Below, piece by piece: positions 9,106-20,436 of a stretch of DNA of 64,000 nt (positions are counted from its first letter, which is position 1; the number at the start of each line of letters is the position of its first letter). The notes beneath the pieces were generated by a model. It was not told the origin of the DNA, searched no databases, and saw only the letters and a program-made list of their open reading frames with translations. The translations under genes were made by a program, and so were the position numbers. Origin of the DNA: JAITWN01 sp050486285 (GTDB lineage Bacteria; Pseudomonadota; Gammaproteobacteria; SZUA-140); NCBI GenBank assembly GCA_050486285.1, contig JBJHCZ010000014.1, positions 8,932-72,931 on the forward strand. The letters are read 5' to 3'.

Positions 9106-9683
9106 GCGCCGCGCACTGGTTCCGGACCGGATTGTTCATGGTGGCGGCCTCGCTCACGGCGCCGGCCTCGGCCGAGGACGCGGCAGGCGTCGCCGTGGAT
9201 CCCGGCATCCATATCCTCGACGTGAGTTCGTCGCCGCGCGACGAGGTCCATTATCTCGGCGCCCGCATCGACTATGTATTCAGCGCGCAGATCATCGAGG
9301 CGATCGAGGAGGGCGTGCCGCTGACCGTCGTGCTCGCGATCGAGATCGTTCGTGAGCGCCCGTGGCTGTGGAACGAAAAGGTCGCCTCGCTCGAGCAGCG
9401 CTACCAGCTCAGCTACCATGCGCTGACCCGCCAGTATGTCGTGCGCAACGTCAACATCGGCAGCCAGAACAACTATCCGGGTTTCATCGAGGCGCTGTCG
9501 GCGCTGGGGACGATCAGCAGCCTGCCGCTTATCGATGCGAATCTGCTGCAATCCGGGCAGCGCTATCTCGGTCGCCTGCAGGCGCGGGTCGACACCAGCG
9601 AGCTGCCTGCGCCGCTGCGGCTGCTCGCGCTGGTCTCTGCGGACTGGCGTCTCGCCAGCGAGTGGCATGAATGGCCGCTCTGA
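9102..9683 (+). CDS. DUF4390-type exported protein
   Basis: Predicted periplasmic protein of 193 residues, GTG start, with a signal peptide ending about ASAED. The region around PLTVVLAIEIVRERPWLWNEK and QRYQLSYHALTRQYVVRNVN matches the DUF4390 family found between rsmB and an NtrY-like kinase in many gammaproteobacteria. Biochemical function is unknown. It overlaps rsmB at its start and ntrY at its end, so it is probably translationally coupled to both and could feed a periplasmic signal to the kinase; that last point is inference. Confidence 0.85.
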   Translation: MSAAHWFRTGLFMVAASLTAPASAEDAAGVAVDPGIHILDVSSSPRDEVHYLGARIDYVFSAQIIEAIEEGVPLTVVLAIEIVRERPWLWNEKVASLEQRYQLSYHALTRQYVVRNVNIGSQNNYPGFIEALSALGTISSLPLIDANLLQSGQRYLGRLQARVDTSELPAPLRLLALVSADWRLASEWHEWPL

Positions 9684-11928
9684 GCCTGAACCGGCTCACC
9701 AGCGGCGTCCTGCCGATCGTCGCGCTGTCGGTGCTGCTGCTGACGTCGCTGTACCTGATGGGCGTCGCGACCCGCAACACCGAGGAGTTCGGTCGCCTCT
9801 ATCTGGTGCTGTTGCTGGTCAACCTGCTCGGCCTCGTCACCCTGGTCGTGCTGATCGCCGCGAACCTGACGCGGCTGGTGCGCAACTATCGCAGCGGCGC
9901 GGCGGGCTCGCGGTTGACGGTCCGCCTGCTGCTGAGCTTCGTGATCCTCGCGCTCGCGCCGGTGTCGGTGGTCTATTACTTCTCGATCGATTTCATCCAG
10001 CGCGGCATCGACAGCTGGTTCGACGTCCACATCGAACAGGCCTTCGACGATGCGCTGGAGCTGAGCCGCGTATCGCTCGACGACCGCAAGCGCGAGTATC
10101 TGCGCCGCACCAACCAGATCGGCAGCACACTGTCGCTGATGCCGTCCGGGCAGGCGGCGATCATGCTCAACGACCTGCGCGTGCAGAACGATGCGCACGA
10201 GCTGACGCTGCTGCGCCCGAACGGCCACATCGTCGCGTTCAGCAGCGCCAATCCGCTCGCGATCCTGCCGATGCTGCCGTCCGAGGCGGTGCTGCGCCAG
10301 GTGCGCCAGGGCACGACCTATGTCGGGCTGGATCCGGTCGGCGACTTCGATCTGTACATACGCATCGTGCTCGAGCTGCCGGTGATGAGTCCGGTCGAGG
10401 ATTCGCGCGTCCTGCAGGCGCTGTACCCGGTGTCCGGTCACATGACCGCACTGGCCGACAGCGTCGACGACGCCGCGACGCGCTACAAGCAACTCGCGTT
10501 TCTGCGCGGGCCGCTGAAATACAGCTTCATGCTGACGCTGTCGCTGGTGCTGATGCTGAGCCTGCTGTGCGCGGTGTGGGCGGCGTTCGTCTCCGCACGG
10601 CGACTGGTCGCGCCGATTCGCGTGCTCGCGATCGGTACCCGCGCGGTCGCCTCCGGCGACTATGACCGCCAGTTGCCGCAGCATTCGACCGATGAACTGG
10701 GCTTTCTCGTCAAGTCGTTCAATGACATGACGCGCAGGCTCGCAGCCGCGCGCGACGCGGCGGCGCAGAGCCAGCAGCAGGCCGAGAGCGAGCGCGCCTA
10801 TCTGCAGGCGGTGCTCGGTCGGCTGTCATCGGGCGTGCTGACGCTCGACCGCCATCGCATCATCCGCACCGCCAACCTCGCCGCCGGGCAGATCCTCGGC
10901 GTCAGCCTGCGCCAGTACATCGGCAAGCCGCTGGTTGCGGTCGGCAATGATCACCGCCACCTGAAGCCGCTGCTGGACGCGATCCGGCCGCAACTGACGG
11001 CCAGTGCCGATGACTGGCGGCAGGAGGTCGTGATCTACGGTCCGGGCGGTCGCCAGGTGCTGATGTGCGGCGGCGTCACCCTGACCGGCGGCGAGCATGA
11101 ATGGGGCGGTCATGTGCTGGTCGTCGATGACGTGACCGCGCTGGTGCAGGCGCAGCGCGACGCCGCCTGGGGCGAGGTCGCGCGCCGTCTCGCCCACGAG
11201 ATCAAGAATCCGCTGACGCCGATCCGGCTGTCGGCGGAACGCCTGCGGCACAAGTATCTCAAGGGCATGAAGCTCGAGGACGCCGATGTCCTCGACCGCT
11301 CGACCCATACGATCGTCGAGCAGGTCGAGGTCATGAAGGAGATGGTCAAGGCCTTCGCCGAATATGCGCGGGTGCCGAAACTGCGTCTGCAGTCGCAGGA
11401 TCTGAACCGGATCATCGACGAGGTGCTCGATCTCTACCGCGGCGAGGGCGCCCGCGCCCGCTTCCTGACTGAGCTCGATTCCGGCCTGCCGCGCCTGCGC
11501 GTGGACTCCGGCCGGATTCGCCAATTGCTCCATAACCTGATAAAAAACTCGCTGGAGGCGGCGCAGCCCGGCAGGGATTGCGTGATTGCGATCCGAACCG
11601 CCGCCCTGGTCGAGGCCGGCATCAAGACGGTCGAGTTGCGCATCGAGGACAACGGCCCCGGACTCCCCCCGGACATGCTCGGTCGTTTCTTCGAGCCGTA
11701 CATCACGACCAAGCGCAAGGGCAGCGGCCTCGGTCTCGCGATCGTCAAGAAGATCGTCGAGGAACACGGTGGCAGCGTGCGGGCCGAGAACTCGGATCAT
11801 GGCGGCGCGCTGATCATCCTGCGCTTTCCGGTCGATACGGTGCAGGACGCCGGCGCCGACCCGGCTGCCAATGCGGATGACGCCGATGACGGCGGAGAGT
11901 GGAAGCAGGGCTATACAAGGAAGGCGGA

Positions 11929-11932
<4 letters not shown>
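9671..11932 (+). CDS. ntrY: NtrY-like membrane sensor histidine kinase
   Basis: Sensor kinase of 753 residues. In order: two or three N-terminal membrane helices (about residues 5-115), a roughly 160-residue extracytoplasmic segment, another helix near 285-310, a HAMP linker (SARRLVAPIRVLAIG), a PAS-like domain, the phosphoacceptor helix with His509 in RRLAHEIKNPLTPIRLSAER, and an ATPase domain with NLIKNSLEA, DNGPGLPPD and GSGLGLAIVKKI. The family acts in nitrogen, redox or envelope signalling depending on the organism. The stop overlaps the start of its response regulator (ATGA). The symbol reflects family; the stimulus here is unknown. Confidence 0.9.
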
Positions 11933-13290
<1,358 letters not shown>

Positions 13291-13294
13291 CGCG

Positions 13295-14668
13295 ATGAAG
13301 ATCATCATACTCGGCGCGGGTCAGGTCGGCGCCTCGGTCGCTGAAAATCTCGCGCGCGAGGCCAACGACATCACCGTCGTCGACATAGAGCCGAAGCGCC
13401 TGCAGGACCTGCAGGATCGTTTCGACCTGCGCACCGTACTCGGCCGGGCCTCGCATCCGGAGGTGCTGCGCCGCGCCGGCGCCGACGACGCCGACATGGT
13501 CATTGCGGTGACCAGCAGCGACGAGACCAACATGGTCGCCTGCCAGGTCGCTTTTACGCTGTTCCATACCCCGACCAAGATCGCGCGCGTGCGCGCGCGG
13601 GATTATCTCGCGTATTCCCAGTTGTTCACCCAGGAAGCGCTGCCGATCGACATGCTGATCAGCCCGGAACAGGTCGTCATCGACCAGATCCAGAGGCTGA
13701 TCGAGTATCCGGGCGCGCTGCAGGTACTCGATTTCGCCAACGGCCGCGTGCGCCTGGTCGCAGTGCGCGCGCTCTACGGCGGCATGCTGGTCGGCCACGA
13801 GTTGCGCGAGCTGAGCCAGCACATGCCGGGCATCAAGACCCGCGTCGCCGCGATCTTCCGCCGCGGCGCGCCGATCATCCCCCAGGGCGACACCGTCATC
13901 GAGGTCGACGACGAGGTCTTCTTCATCGCTGCGTCCGAAGACATCCGCGCGGTGATGGGCGAGCTGCGCAAGCTCGACAGGGACGTGCGCCGCGTGATCC
14001 TGGTCGGCGGCGGCAATATCGGCAAGGGTCTCGCCGAGGCGCTGGAGACCCGCTGCCAGGTCAAGCTGATCGAACACAACCAGGCGCGCGTGCAGGAGAT
14101 CTCCCAGGAGCTGAACCGCACGCTGGTGCTGCATGGCGACGCCGCCGACGAGGAGCTGCTGCTCGAGGAGAACATCGAGAATACCGACGTATTCTGCGCG
14201 GTCACCAACGACGACGAGGCCAACATCCTGTCGGCGATGCTGGCGAAGCGGCTCGGCGCGCGCAAGGTGATTTCGCTGATCAATCGCCCGGCCTATGTCG
14301 ATCTCGTCGAGAGCGGCGAGATCGACATTGCGATCTCCCCGCATCTGTCGACGATCGGCAGCCTGCTGGCGCATGTGCGCCGCGGCGACGTCGTCGTCGT
14401 CCACTCGCTGCGGCGCGGCGCGGCCGAGGCGATTGAAGCCGTCGCCCATGGCGACAGCAAGACGTCCAGTGTCGTCGGACGGGCGGTCGAGGACATCCGC
14501 TTGCCGACCGGCACGACGATCGGCGCGATCGTTCGCGGCGAGGAGGTGATCATGGCCCATCACGACACCGTCATCGAGGCCGAGGACCATGTCATCCTGT
14601 TCCTGGTCGACAAGAAGCGCATCGGCGAGGTCGAGCGCCTGTTCCAGGTCGGCGTCACGTTCTTCTGA
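13295..14668 (+). CDS. trkA: Trk potassium uptake regulator TrkA
   Basis: Cytoplasmic NAD(H)-binding subunit that gates the TrkH potassium channel. The 457-residue protein begins MKIIILGAGQVGASVAENLA, with a Rossmann GxGxxG, and has two RCK repeats: the second starts RRVILVGGGNIGKGLAEALE. The start at 13295 lies five bases after ntrX. trkH follows after 54 bases, so regulator, gating subunit and channel are together. Confidence 0.96.
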   Translation: MKIIILGAGQVGASVAENLAREANDITVVDIEPKRLQDLQDRFDLRTVLGRASHPEVLRRAGADDADMVIAVTSSDETNMVACQVAFTLFHTPTKIARVRARDYLAYSQLFTQEALPIDMLISPEQVVIDQIQRLIEYPGALQVLDFANGRVRLVAVRALYGGMLVGHELRELSQHMPGIKTRVAAIFRRGAPIIPQGDTVIEVDDEVFFIAASEDIRAVMGELRKLDRDVRRVILVGGGNIGKGLAEALETRCQVKLIEHNQARVQEISQELNRTLVLHGDAADEELLLEENIENTDVFCAVTNDDEANILSAMLAKRLGARKVISLINRPAYVDLVESGEIDIAISPHLSTIGSLLAHVRRGDVVVVHSLRRGAAEAIEAVAHGDSKTSSVVGRAVEDIRLPTGTTIGAIVRGEEVIMAHHDTVIEAEDHVILFLVDKKRIGEVERLFQVGVTFF

Positions 14669-14722
14669 TGCGGCGCCTGCGCGCGTGCGATTCCCGGGCG
14701 TGAATGCGCGAATGCCGCGCGG

Positions 14723-16177
14723 GTGGCGCTGATGCAGCTGCGCGTCATACAACGCCTCGCCGGTTTCCTGCTCGCGCTGTTCAGCACCGCGATGCTGCTG
14801 CCACTCGCGATCGCATGGGTCCGCGACGAGTCTACCTTCGGTGTGTTTCTGTCCTGCTTCGCGATCACGCTGACGACCGGTCTCGCCCTGTGGCTGCCGG
14901 TGCGCAGACATCGCGCCGAGCTGCGCCTGCGCGACGGCTTCGTCGTCGTCGTTTCCATGTGGACGATGCTCGCGCTGTTCGGCGCGGCGCCGTTCCTGTT
15001 CAGCCCCGGACTGTCGCCGACCGACGCGCTGTTCGAATCGATGTCGGGGCTGACGACGACCGGCGCGACCGTGATCACCGGTATCAGCGGGCTGCCGGAG
15101 TCCGTGCAGTTCTATCGGCAGCAACTGCAATGGCTCGGCGGCATGGGGATCATCGTCCTCGCCGTCGCGATCCTGCCGATGCTCGGTGTCGGCGGCATGC
15201 AGCTCTATCGCGCGGAGACGCCGGGGCCGATCAAGGACAACAAGCTGACGCCGCGCATCACCGAGACCGCCAAGGTCCTCTGGTACCTGTATCTCGGCAT
15301 CACTGCCGCCTGCGCCGCCGCCTATTGGGCCGCCGGCATGAGCGTCTTCGACGCGATTGCGCACAGCTTCTCGACCGTCGCGCTCGGCGGCTTCTCGACC
15401 CACGACGAGAGCTTCGGTTATTTCAACAACGGCGCGATCGAGCTCGTCGCGGTGGTATTCATGCTGCTCGCCGGCGCGAATTTCGCGCTGCATTTCCTCG
15501 CCTGGCGCCGCGTCAGCCTGCGCCCGTATTTCGACGATGCCGAGTTTCGCGCCTACGCGATCATGCTCGCGATCGTCGCCACGATCACGATTGCCGGAGT
15601 TTATGTCAACAGGCTGTTTCCGACGCTCGACCAGGCGGTCTTTCATGGCCTGTTCCAGGCCGTATCGATCGCGACGACCGCCGGTTTCACGACCGCCGAG
15701 TACAGTTCATGGCCGCCGTTTTTGACCTTGTTGTTGCTGATGGCGAGCTTCGCCGGCGCCTGCGCCGGCTCGACCGGCGGCGGCCTCAAGGTCATTCGCA
15801 TCCTGCTGCTGGTCAAGCAGGGCCTGCGCGAGATCCGCCGCCTGATCCATCCGAACGGCTGGTTCCAGGTCAAGGTCGGCGGCAAGTCTTTGTCCGGCGA
15901 CGTCATCGACGCGGTGTGGGGCTTCTTCTCGCTGTATATCGCCTGCTTCTGTATCATGTCCCTGCTGCTCGCGGCGAGCGGTCTCGATCTGATCACCGCG
16001 TTCTCCGCGGTCGCGGCCTGCATCAACAACCTCGGCCCCGGCCTCGGCGCGGTTGCCGTCAACTATGCCGGCATCAACGACTTTGCGAAATGGATCCTGA
16101 GTTTTGCGATGCTGCTCGGCCGCCTCGAGATCTTCACGCTGCTGGTGCTGTTCATGCCGGGGTTCTGGAGAAAGTGA
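14723..16177 (+). CDS. trkH: Trk potassium channel subunit TrkH
   Basis: Polytopic potassium channel of 484 residues with repeated membrane-pore-membrane units. Selectivity-filter-type segments are visible: SGLTTTGATVITG, ALGGFSTHDESFG, ATTAGFTTAEYS and NNLGPGLGAVAVNY. The start may be the GTG at 14723 or the in-frame ATG at 14732. It belongs with trkA just upstream. The stop overlaps a possible GTG start of the downstream methyltransferase. Confidence 0.95.
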   Translation: MALMQLRVIQRLAGFLLALFSTAMLLPLAIAWVRDESTFGVFLSCFAITLTTGLALWLPVRRHRAELRLRDGFVVVVSMWTMLALFGAAPFLFSPGLSPTDALFESMSGLTTTGATVITGISGLPESVQFYRQQLQWLGGMGIIVLAVAILPMLGVGGMQLYRAETPGPIKDNKLTPRITETAKVLWYLYLGITAACAAAYWAAGMSVFDAIAHSFSTVALGGFSTHDESFGYFNNGAIELVAVVFMLLAGANFALHFLAWRRVSLRPYFDDAEFRAYAIMLAIVATITIAGVYVNRLFPTLDQAVFHGLFQAVSIATTAGFTTAEYSSWPPFLTLLLLMASFAGACAGSTGGGLKVIRILLLVKQGLREIRRLIHPNGWFQVKVGGKSLSGDVIDAVWGFFSLYIACFCIMSLLLAASGLDLITAFSAVAACINNLGPGLGAVAVNYAGINDFAKWILSFAMLLGRLEIFTLLVLFMPGFWRK

Positions 16178-16191
16178 ATACGGGAGACAGG

Positions 16192-16770
16192 ATGGAAGAG
16201 CCGCGCAAGCGTTGGGACGAGATCTACAGCAAGGGCCAGGAACTGCCGGCCGCCCCGAGCCGCGTGCTCGAGGAGAACGCGCACCTGCTGCCCCCGGGCG
16301 GCGATGCCCTCGAGATCGCCTGCGGGCTCGCCGGCAATGCCGTCCTGCTCGCGCGCAAGGGCCTTCGCGTCCGCGCCTGGGACATCTCTCCGGTCGTCGT
16401 CGCGCGCATCAATGATCATGCGCGCGCGAACGGTCTGTCGCTGACGGCCGAGGCCCGTGACATGACCGTGTCCGCGCCGGAGCCCTCGGGTTGCGACGTC
16501 ATCGTCGTCACGCACTATCTCGAGCGCAGCCTGGTGCCCGCGATCATCGCTGCCCTGCGTCCCGGCGGTCTCATCTTCTACCAGACCTTCACCCTCAGCA
16601 AGGTCTCCTGCAAGGGGCCGTCAAATCCGGATTTCCTGCTCGCCGACGGCGAGTTGCTCGAGTTGTTTTCCGGGCTGGATCTTCTCGTTTATCGCGAGGA
16701 GGGGAGCGCCGGCGATGTCACCCGCGGTCTGCGCGACGAGGCGATGATCGTGGCCCGCAAGCGCGCCTGA
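16192..16770 (+). CDS. TehB-like SAM-dependent methyltransferase
   Basis: Class I methyltransferase of 192 residues from the ATG at 16192 (MEEPRKRWDEIYSKGQELP); an in-frame GTG at 16174 overlapping the trkH stop is an alternative. The SAM-binding motif ALEIACGLAGNAVLLARKG is clear, followed by VRAWDIS and a post-I region, then LRPGGLIFYQTFT. The substrate cannot be read from the sequence; relatives include tellurite-resistance TehB and small thiol or metalloid methyltransferases. It is probably the last gene of the trk transcript and converges on the acyltransferase. Confidence 0.85.
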   Translation: MEEPRKRWDEIYSKGQELPAAPSRVLEENAHLLPPGGDALEIACGLAGNAVLLARKGLRVRAWDISPVVVARINDHARANGLSLTAEARDMTVSAPEPSGCDVIVVTHYLERSLVPAIIAALRPGGLIFYQTFTLSKVSCKGPSNPDFLLADGELLELFSGLDLLVYREEGSAGDVTRGLRDEAMIVARKRA

Positions 16771-16783
16771 CCCGCGGTACGGT

Positions 16784-17662
16784 TCAATAGAAGGTCTTGC
16801 TGCCGTCGGGACGGGTATTGAAGCGCTTGTAGCTCCACTGATACTGCGACGGGATCGTGCGGATGCAGGCCTCGGCGCTGGCGTTGATCGCCGCGGTGAT
16901 GTCCTCGATCGACGCCTCCCCGTCGATGTTCGGCACCGGCGCGTAATGGACATGAAACCCGCGTCCGTCCGGCAGGCGCTCCGCCCAGGTGAAGAATACC
17001 GGCGCGCCGGTGCGCTTCACCAGCCGCCCGATCAGCGTCATCGTGTAGGCCGGGATGCCGAAGAAGTCGGCGAAGATACCGCCGCCCCGGCCGGGCTCCT
17101 GGTCCGGCAGGATGCCGACCACCTCGCCCTGTTCCAGCGCGCGATAGAGCGCGCGCACGCCGGCCGCATTGGCCGGCACCAGGCGGGCGCCGGCGCGCTC
17201 GCGCGCCTGCTGCATGAACTCATCGAGTTCGCGGATCCGCGGCGGACGATACAGGCTGGTCATCGTGTACAGCGACGAACAGTACAGTCCGGTCATCTCC
17301 CAGTTGCCGAGATGCGGCGATGCCAGCACCACGCCGCGGCCCTGCGCGAGGGCCGCATCGACGGCCTCGCGCCCGCGGTCGCCGTTGACGAGGGCGAGCG
17401 CCCGCGCCCGCGGCCAGTACCACAGCGCCCCCATCTCGGTGGCGGTCATGCCGGTCTCCACCAGCGAGCGGTCGGCGAGACGGCGTCGCTCCCGGGCCGG
17501 GAGTTCGGGCAGGCAGGCATCGAGGTTGCGGCGCGTGACCGCGCGTGCCCGGTTCGGTATCAGCGTCAGCAGGCGGCCGAGGGTCGCGCCGACCCCCTGC
17601 GCGCCGCGCAGGGGCAACCGGGCGCAAAAACGCAGGAACAGTTTCAGCAGCGCGCCGCGCAT
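16784..17662 (-). CDS. Lipid A acyltransferase, HtrB/LpxL family
   Basis: Inner-membrane acyltransferase of 292 residues adding a secondary acyl chain to lipid A or a related lipid. The start at 17662 (MRGALLKLFLRFCARLP) places the amphipathic N-terminal anchor first; the open frame upstream to 17749 is not family-like. The catalytic HX4E motif is SPHLGNWEMTG, and the end YQWSYKRFNTRPDG is characteristic. Whether it is LpxL, LpxM or a variant cannot be resolved. It is divergent from metH. Confidence 0.9.
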   Translation of the reverse strand: MRGALLKLFLRFCARLPLRGAQGVGATLGRLLTLIPNRARAVTRRNLDACLPELPARERRRLADRSLVETGMTATEMGALWYWPRARALALVNGDRGREAVDAALAQGRGVVLASPHLGNWEMTGLYCSSLYTMTSLYRPPRIRELDEFMQQARERAGARLVPANAAGVRALYRALEQGEVVGILPDQEPGRGGGIFADFFGIPAYTMTLIGRLVKRTGAPVFFTWAERLPDGRGFHVHYAPVPNIDGEASIEDITAAINASAEACIRTIPSQYQWSYKRFNTRPDGSKTFY

Positions 17663-17865
17663 CGGAAATTTTTCGGAGACAATGTTAAAATGCCCGGGTT
17701 CAGACAAATCCGCATTATCACACGGTCCGTGTGTGATAGGCACAGCCATGCGTCAGTCGGAGTGACCGGATTCTACCGGGTGATCCGCTTCGTGTCCCAG
17801 GAAATTCCCCAATCAGGGATTGGCCCCGCCCGTGCCCGGACCGTTCGACTCGGGGTTATACGCTT

Positions 17866-20436
17866 GTGAGCAAAGAAAAATTCATCGACAGACTGAAACG
17901 GCGGGTGCTGCTGTGCGACGGCGGCACCGGCACGCTGATCCAGGCCGAGGACTGGGACGTCGACAAGGACTTCCTCGGCCTCGAAAACTGTTCCGAGATC
18001 CTCTGTCGGACCCGCCCCGAGTTCGTCAGGCAGATGCATCGTACCTACTTCGAGGCCGGCGCTGACTGCGTGGAGACCAACACCTTCGGCGCGAACAAGG
18101 TCGTGTTCGCGGAATTCGATCTGGTCGACCAGACCTATGAGCTGAATCGCCTCGCCGCCATGCTCGCGCGCGAGGTTGCCGACGAGTTCGAGACCGCGGA
18201 CTGGCCGCGTTACGTGATCGGCTCCATGGGGCCCGGCACCAAGCTGCCGAGCCTCGGACATGCCAGCTACGATACGCTGGAAGACTCCTATTATGAGCAG
18301 GCACGCGGTCTGGTCGACGGCGGCATCGACGTGTTCCTGCTCGAGACCAACCAGGATCTGTTGACGATGAAGGCCGCGGCGAACGCCTGCAAGCGCGCGC
18401 GCGCGGAGAAGGGTCGTCACGACGTGCCGATCTTCGCCCAGGTCACGATCGAGACCACCGGCACGATGCTGGTCGGCTCCGATATCGGCTGCGCGGTGAC
18501 CGCGCTGGCGGCGATGGATATCGACGCGATCGGGCTGAACTGCGCGACCGGTCCGTCCGAGATGGCCGAACACGTGCGCTATCTCGGCGAGAACTGGCCC
18601 GGGTTGATCTCGGTGATGCCGAACGCCGGCCTGCCGATGCTGGTCGACGGCAAGACCGAGTATGCGCTCGGCCCCGAAGAACTCGCCGACTGGCAGCAGC
18701 GCTTCGTCGAAGAGGACGGCGTCAACCTGATCGGCGGCTGCTGCGGCACGACGCCTGCGCATATCCGCCGCCTGCGCGAGATGCTCGACGCGCGCCCGGA
18801 CAAGGCGCCGCGCGCGCGCGCGATCGTGCTGACGCCGGCGGTGACCTCGCTGTATTCCAGCGTGCCGTTGCGCCAGGAAAACGCGATATTCGCGATCGGC
18901 GAGCGCACCAACGCCAACGGCTCGAAGAAATTCCGCGAGCTGCTCGGCGAGGAGAACTGGGATGCGCTGGTCGGCATCGGCCGCGAGCAGGTGCGCGAGG
19001 GATCGCATGCGGTCGATGTCTGCGTCGCCTATGTCGGCCGTCCCGAGGATTCGGACATGCGCGAGGTCGTGACCCGCTACCGCGGCCAGATCACCGTGCC
19101 GCTGGTCATCGACTCGACCGAGACGCCGGTCATCGAGACGGCGCTGAAGCTGCTCGGCGGCAAGAGCATCATCAACTCGATCAACTTCGAGGACGGCGAG
19201 GACAAGGCGGAAAAGGTGCTCGGCTTCGCGAAGAAGTACGGCGCCGCGGTGGTCGCGCTGACCATCGATGAGGAAGGCATGGCCAAGAGCGTCGACCGCA
19301 AGCTCGAGGTCGCGCACCGCCTCTACGACTTCGCGGTCAACAAGCATGGCCTGCCGCCGTCGGACCTGATGTTCGACCCGCTGACCTTCACGATCTGCAC
19401 CGGCATGGAAGACGATCGCGACCACGGCATCAACACGCTCGACGCGATCGAGCGCATCGCGAAGGAGCTGCCGGAGTGCCAGATCCTGCTCGGGCTGTCG
19501 AATATCTCCTTCGGCCTGTCGGCCGCGGCGCGCCATGTGCTGAACTCGGTGTTCCTGCATCACGCGCAAAAACGCGGCATGACCGCAGCGATCATCCACG
19601 TGTCCAAGATCGTCCCGCTGCACAAGATAGACGAGGCGCATCGCCAGGCCGCCGAGGACCTGATATTCAACAATCGGCGCGACGGCCGCGACCCGCTGCT
19701 GTACTTCGTCGACCTGTTCAAGGACGTGAAGTCGGTCACCGCGGTGAAGTCGCGTCCCGACACGATCGAGGAGGCGCTGAAGCAGCGCATCATCGACGGC
19801 GACAAGCAGGGGCTCGGCGAGGACCTGAAAAAGGCGCTGGAGAAGTATTCACCGCTCGACATCATCAACACCTTCCTGCTCGACGGCATGAAGGTCGTCG
19901 GCGAGCTGTTCGGCTCGGGACAGATGCAGTTGCCCTTCGTGCTGCAGTCGGCCGAGACGATGAAGGCGGCGGTGGCCTATCTGGAGCCGTTCATGGAGAA
20001 GGTCGAGGGCAGCGAGAAGGGCATTCTCGTGCTGGCGACGGTCAAGGGAGACGTCCATGACATCGGCAAGAATCTGGTCGACATCATCCTGACCAACAAC
20101 GGCTACAAGGTCATCAACCTCGGCATCAAGCAGCCGATCACGAGCATCCTCGAGGCTGCGCGGGCCTATCACGCCGACGCGATCGGTATGTCCGGCCTGC
20201 TGGTCAAATCGACGGTGATCATGCGCGAGAATCTCGAGGAGATGAAGCGCCAGAACATAATGATCCCGGTGCTGCTCGGCGGCGCCGCGCTGACGCGGCG
20301 CTATGTCGAGCTCGATTGCCGCGAGGCCTATAGCCGCGGAGATCTGGTCCATTACGCGAAGGACGCGTTCAGCGGACTCAGGCTGATGGACACGATCATC
20401 GGCGAGCGCAACGAGGGCAGGGCGGAGACGGCCTGA
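17866..20436 (+). CDS. metH: Cobalamin-dependent methionine synthase without reactivation domain
   Basis: Methyl transfer from methyltetrahydrofolate to homocysteine through cobalamin. The GTG start at 17866 gives 856 residues, against about 1,230 in E. coli. Homocysteine module: residues 1-330 with zinc ligands Cys226 (GLNCATGP) and Cys292/Cys293 (GGCCGTTP). Pterin module: about 345-610 (AIGERTNANGSKKFRELL). Cobalamin cap and binding modules: about 640-850, with the cobalt ligand His731 in DVHDIGKN. The protein stops at the end of the cobalamin module, so the SAM-dependent reactivation domain is missing. It is followed directly by pip (one-base overlap). Confidence 0.95.
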   Translation: MSKEKFIDRLKRRVLLCDGGTGTLIQAEDWDVDKDFLGLENCSEILCRTRPEFVRQMHRTYFEAGADCVETNTFGANKVVFAEFDLVDQTYELNRLAAMLAREVADEFETADWPRYVIGSMGPGTKLPSLGHASYDTLEDSYYEQARGLVDGGIDVFLLETNQDLLTMKAAANACKRARAEKGRHDVPIFAQVTIETTGTMLVGSDIGCAVTALAAMDIDAIGLNCATGPSEMAEHVRYLGENWPGLISVMPNAGLPMLVDGKTEYALGPEELADWQQRFVEEDGVNLIGGCCGTTPAHIRRLREMLDARPDKAPRARAIVLTPAVTSLYSSVPLRQENAIFAIGERTNANGSKKFRELLGEENWDALVGIGREQVREGSHAVDVCVAYVGRPEDSDMREVVTRYRGQITVPLVIDSTETPVIETALKLLGGKSIINSINFEDGEDKAEKVLGFAKKYGAAVVALTIDEEGMAKSVDRKLEVAHRLYDFAVNKHGLPPSDLMFDPLTFTICTGMEDDRDHGINTLDAIERIAKELPECQILLGLSNISFGLSAAARHVLNSVFLHHAQKRGMTAAIIHVSKIVPLHKIDEAHRQAAEDLIFNNRRDGRDPLLYFVDLFKDVKSVTAVKSRPDTIEEALKQRIIDGDKQGLGEDLKKALEKYSPLDIINTFLLDGMKVVGELFGSGQMQLPFVLQSAETMKAAVAYLEPFMEKVEGSEKGILVLATVKGDVHDIGKNLVDIILTNNGYKVINLGIKQPITSILEAARAYHADAIGMSGLLVKSTVIMRENLEEMKRQNIMIPVLLGGAALTRRYVELDCREAYSRGDLVHYAKDAFSGLRLMDTIIGERNEGRAETA

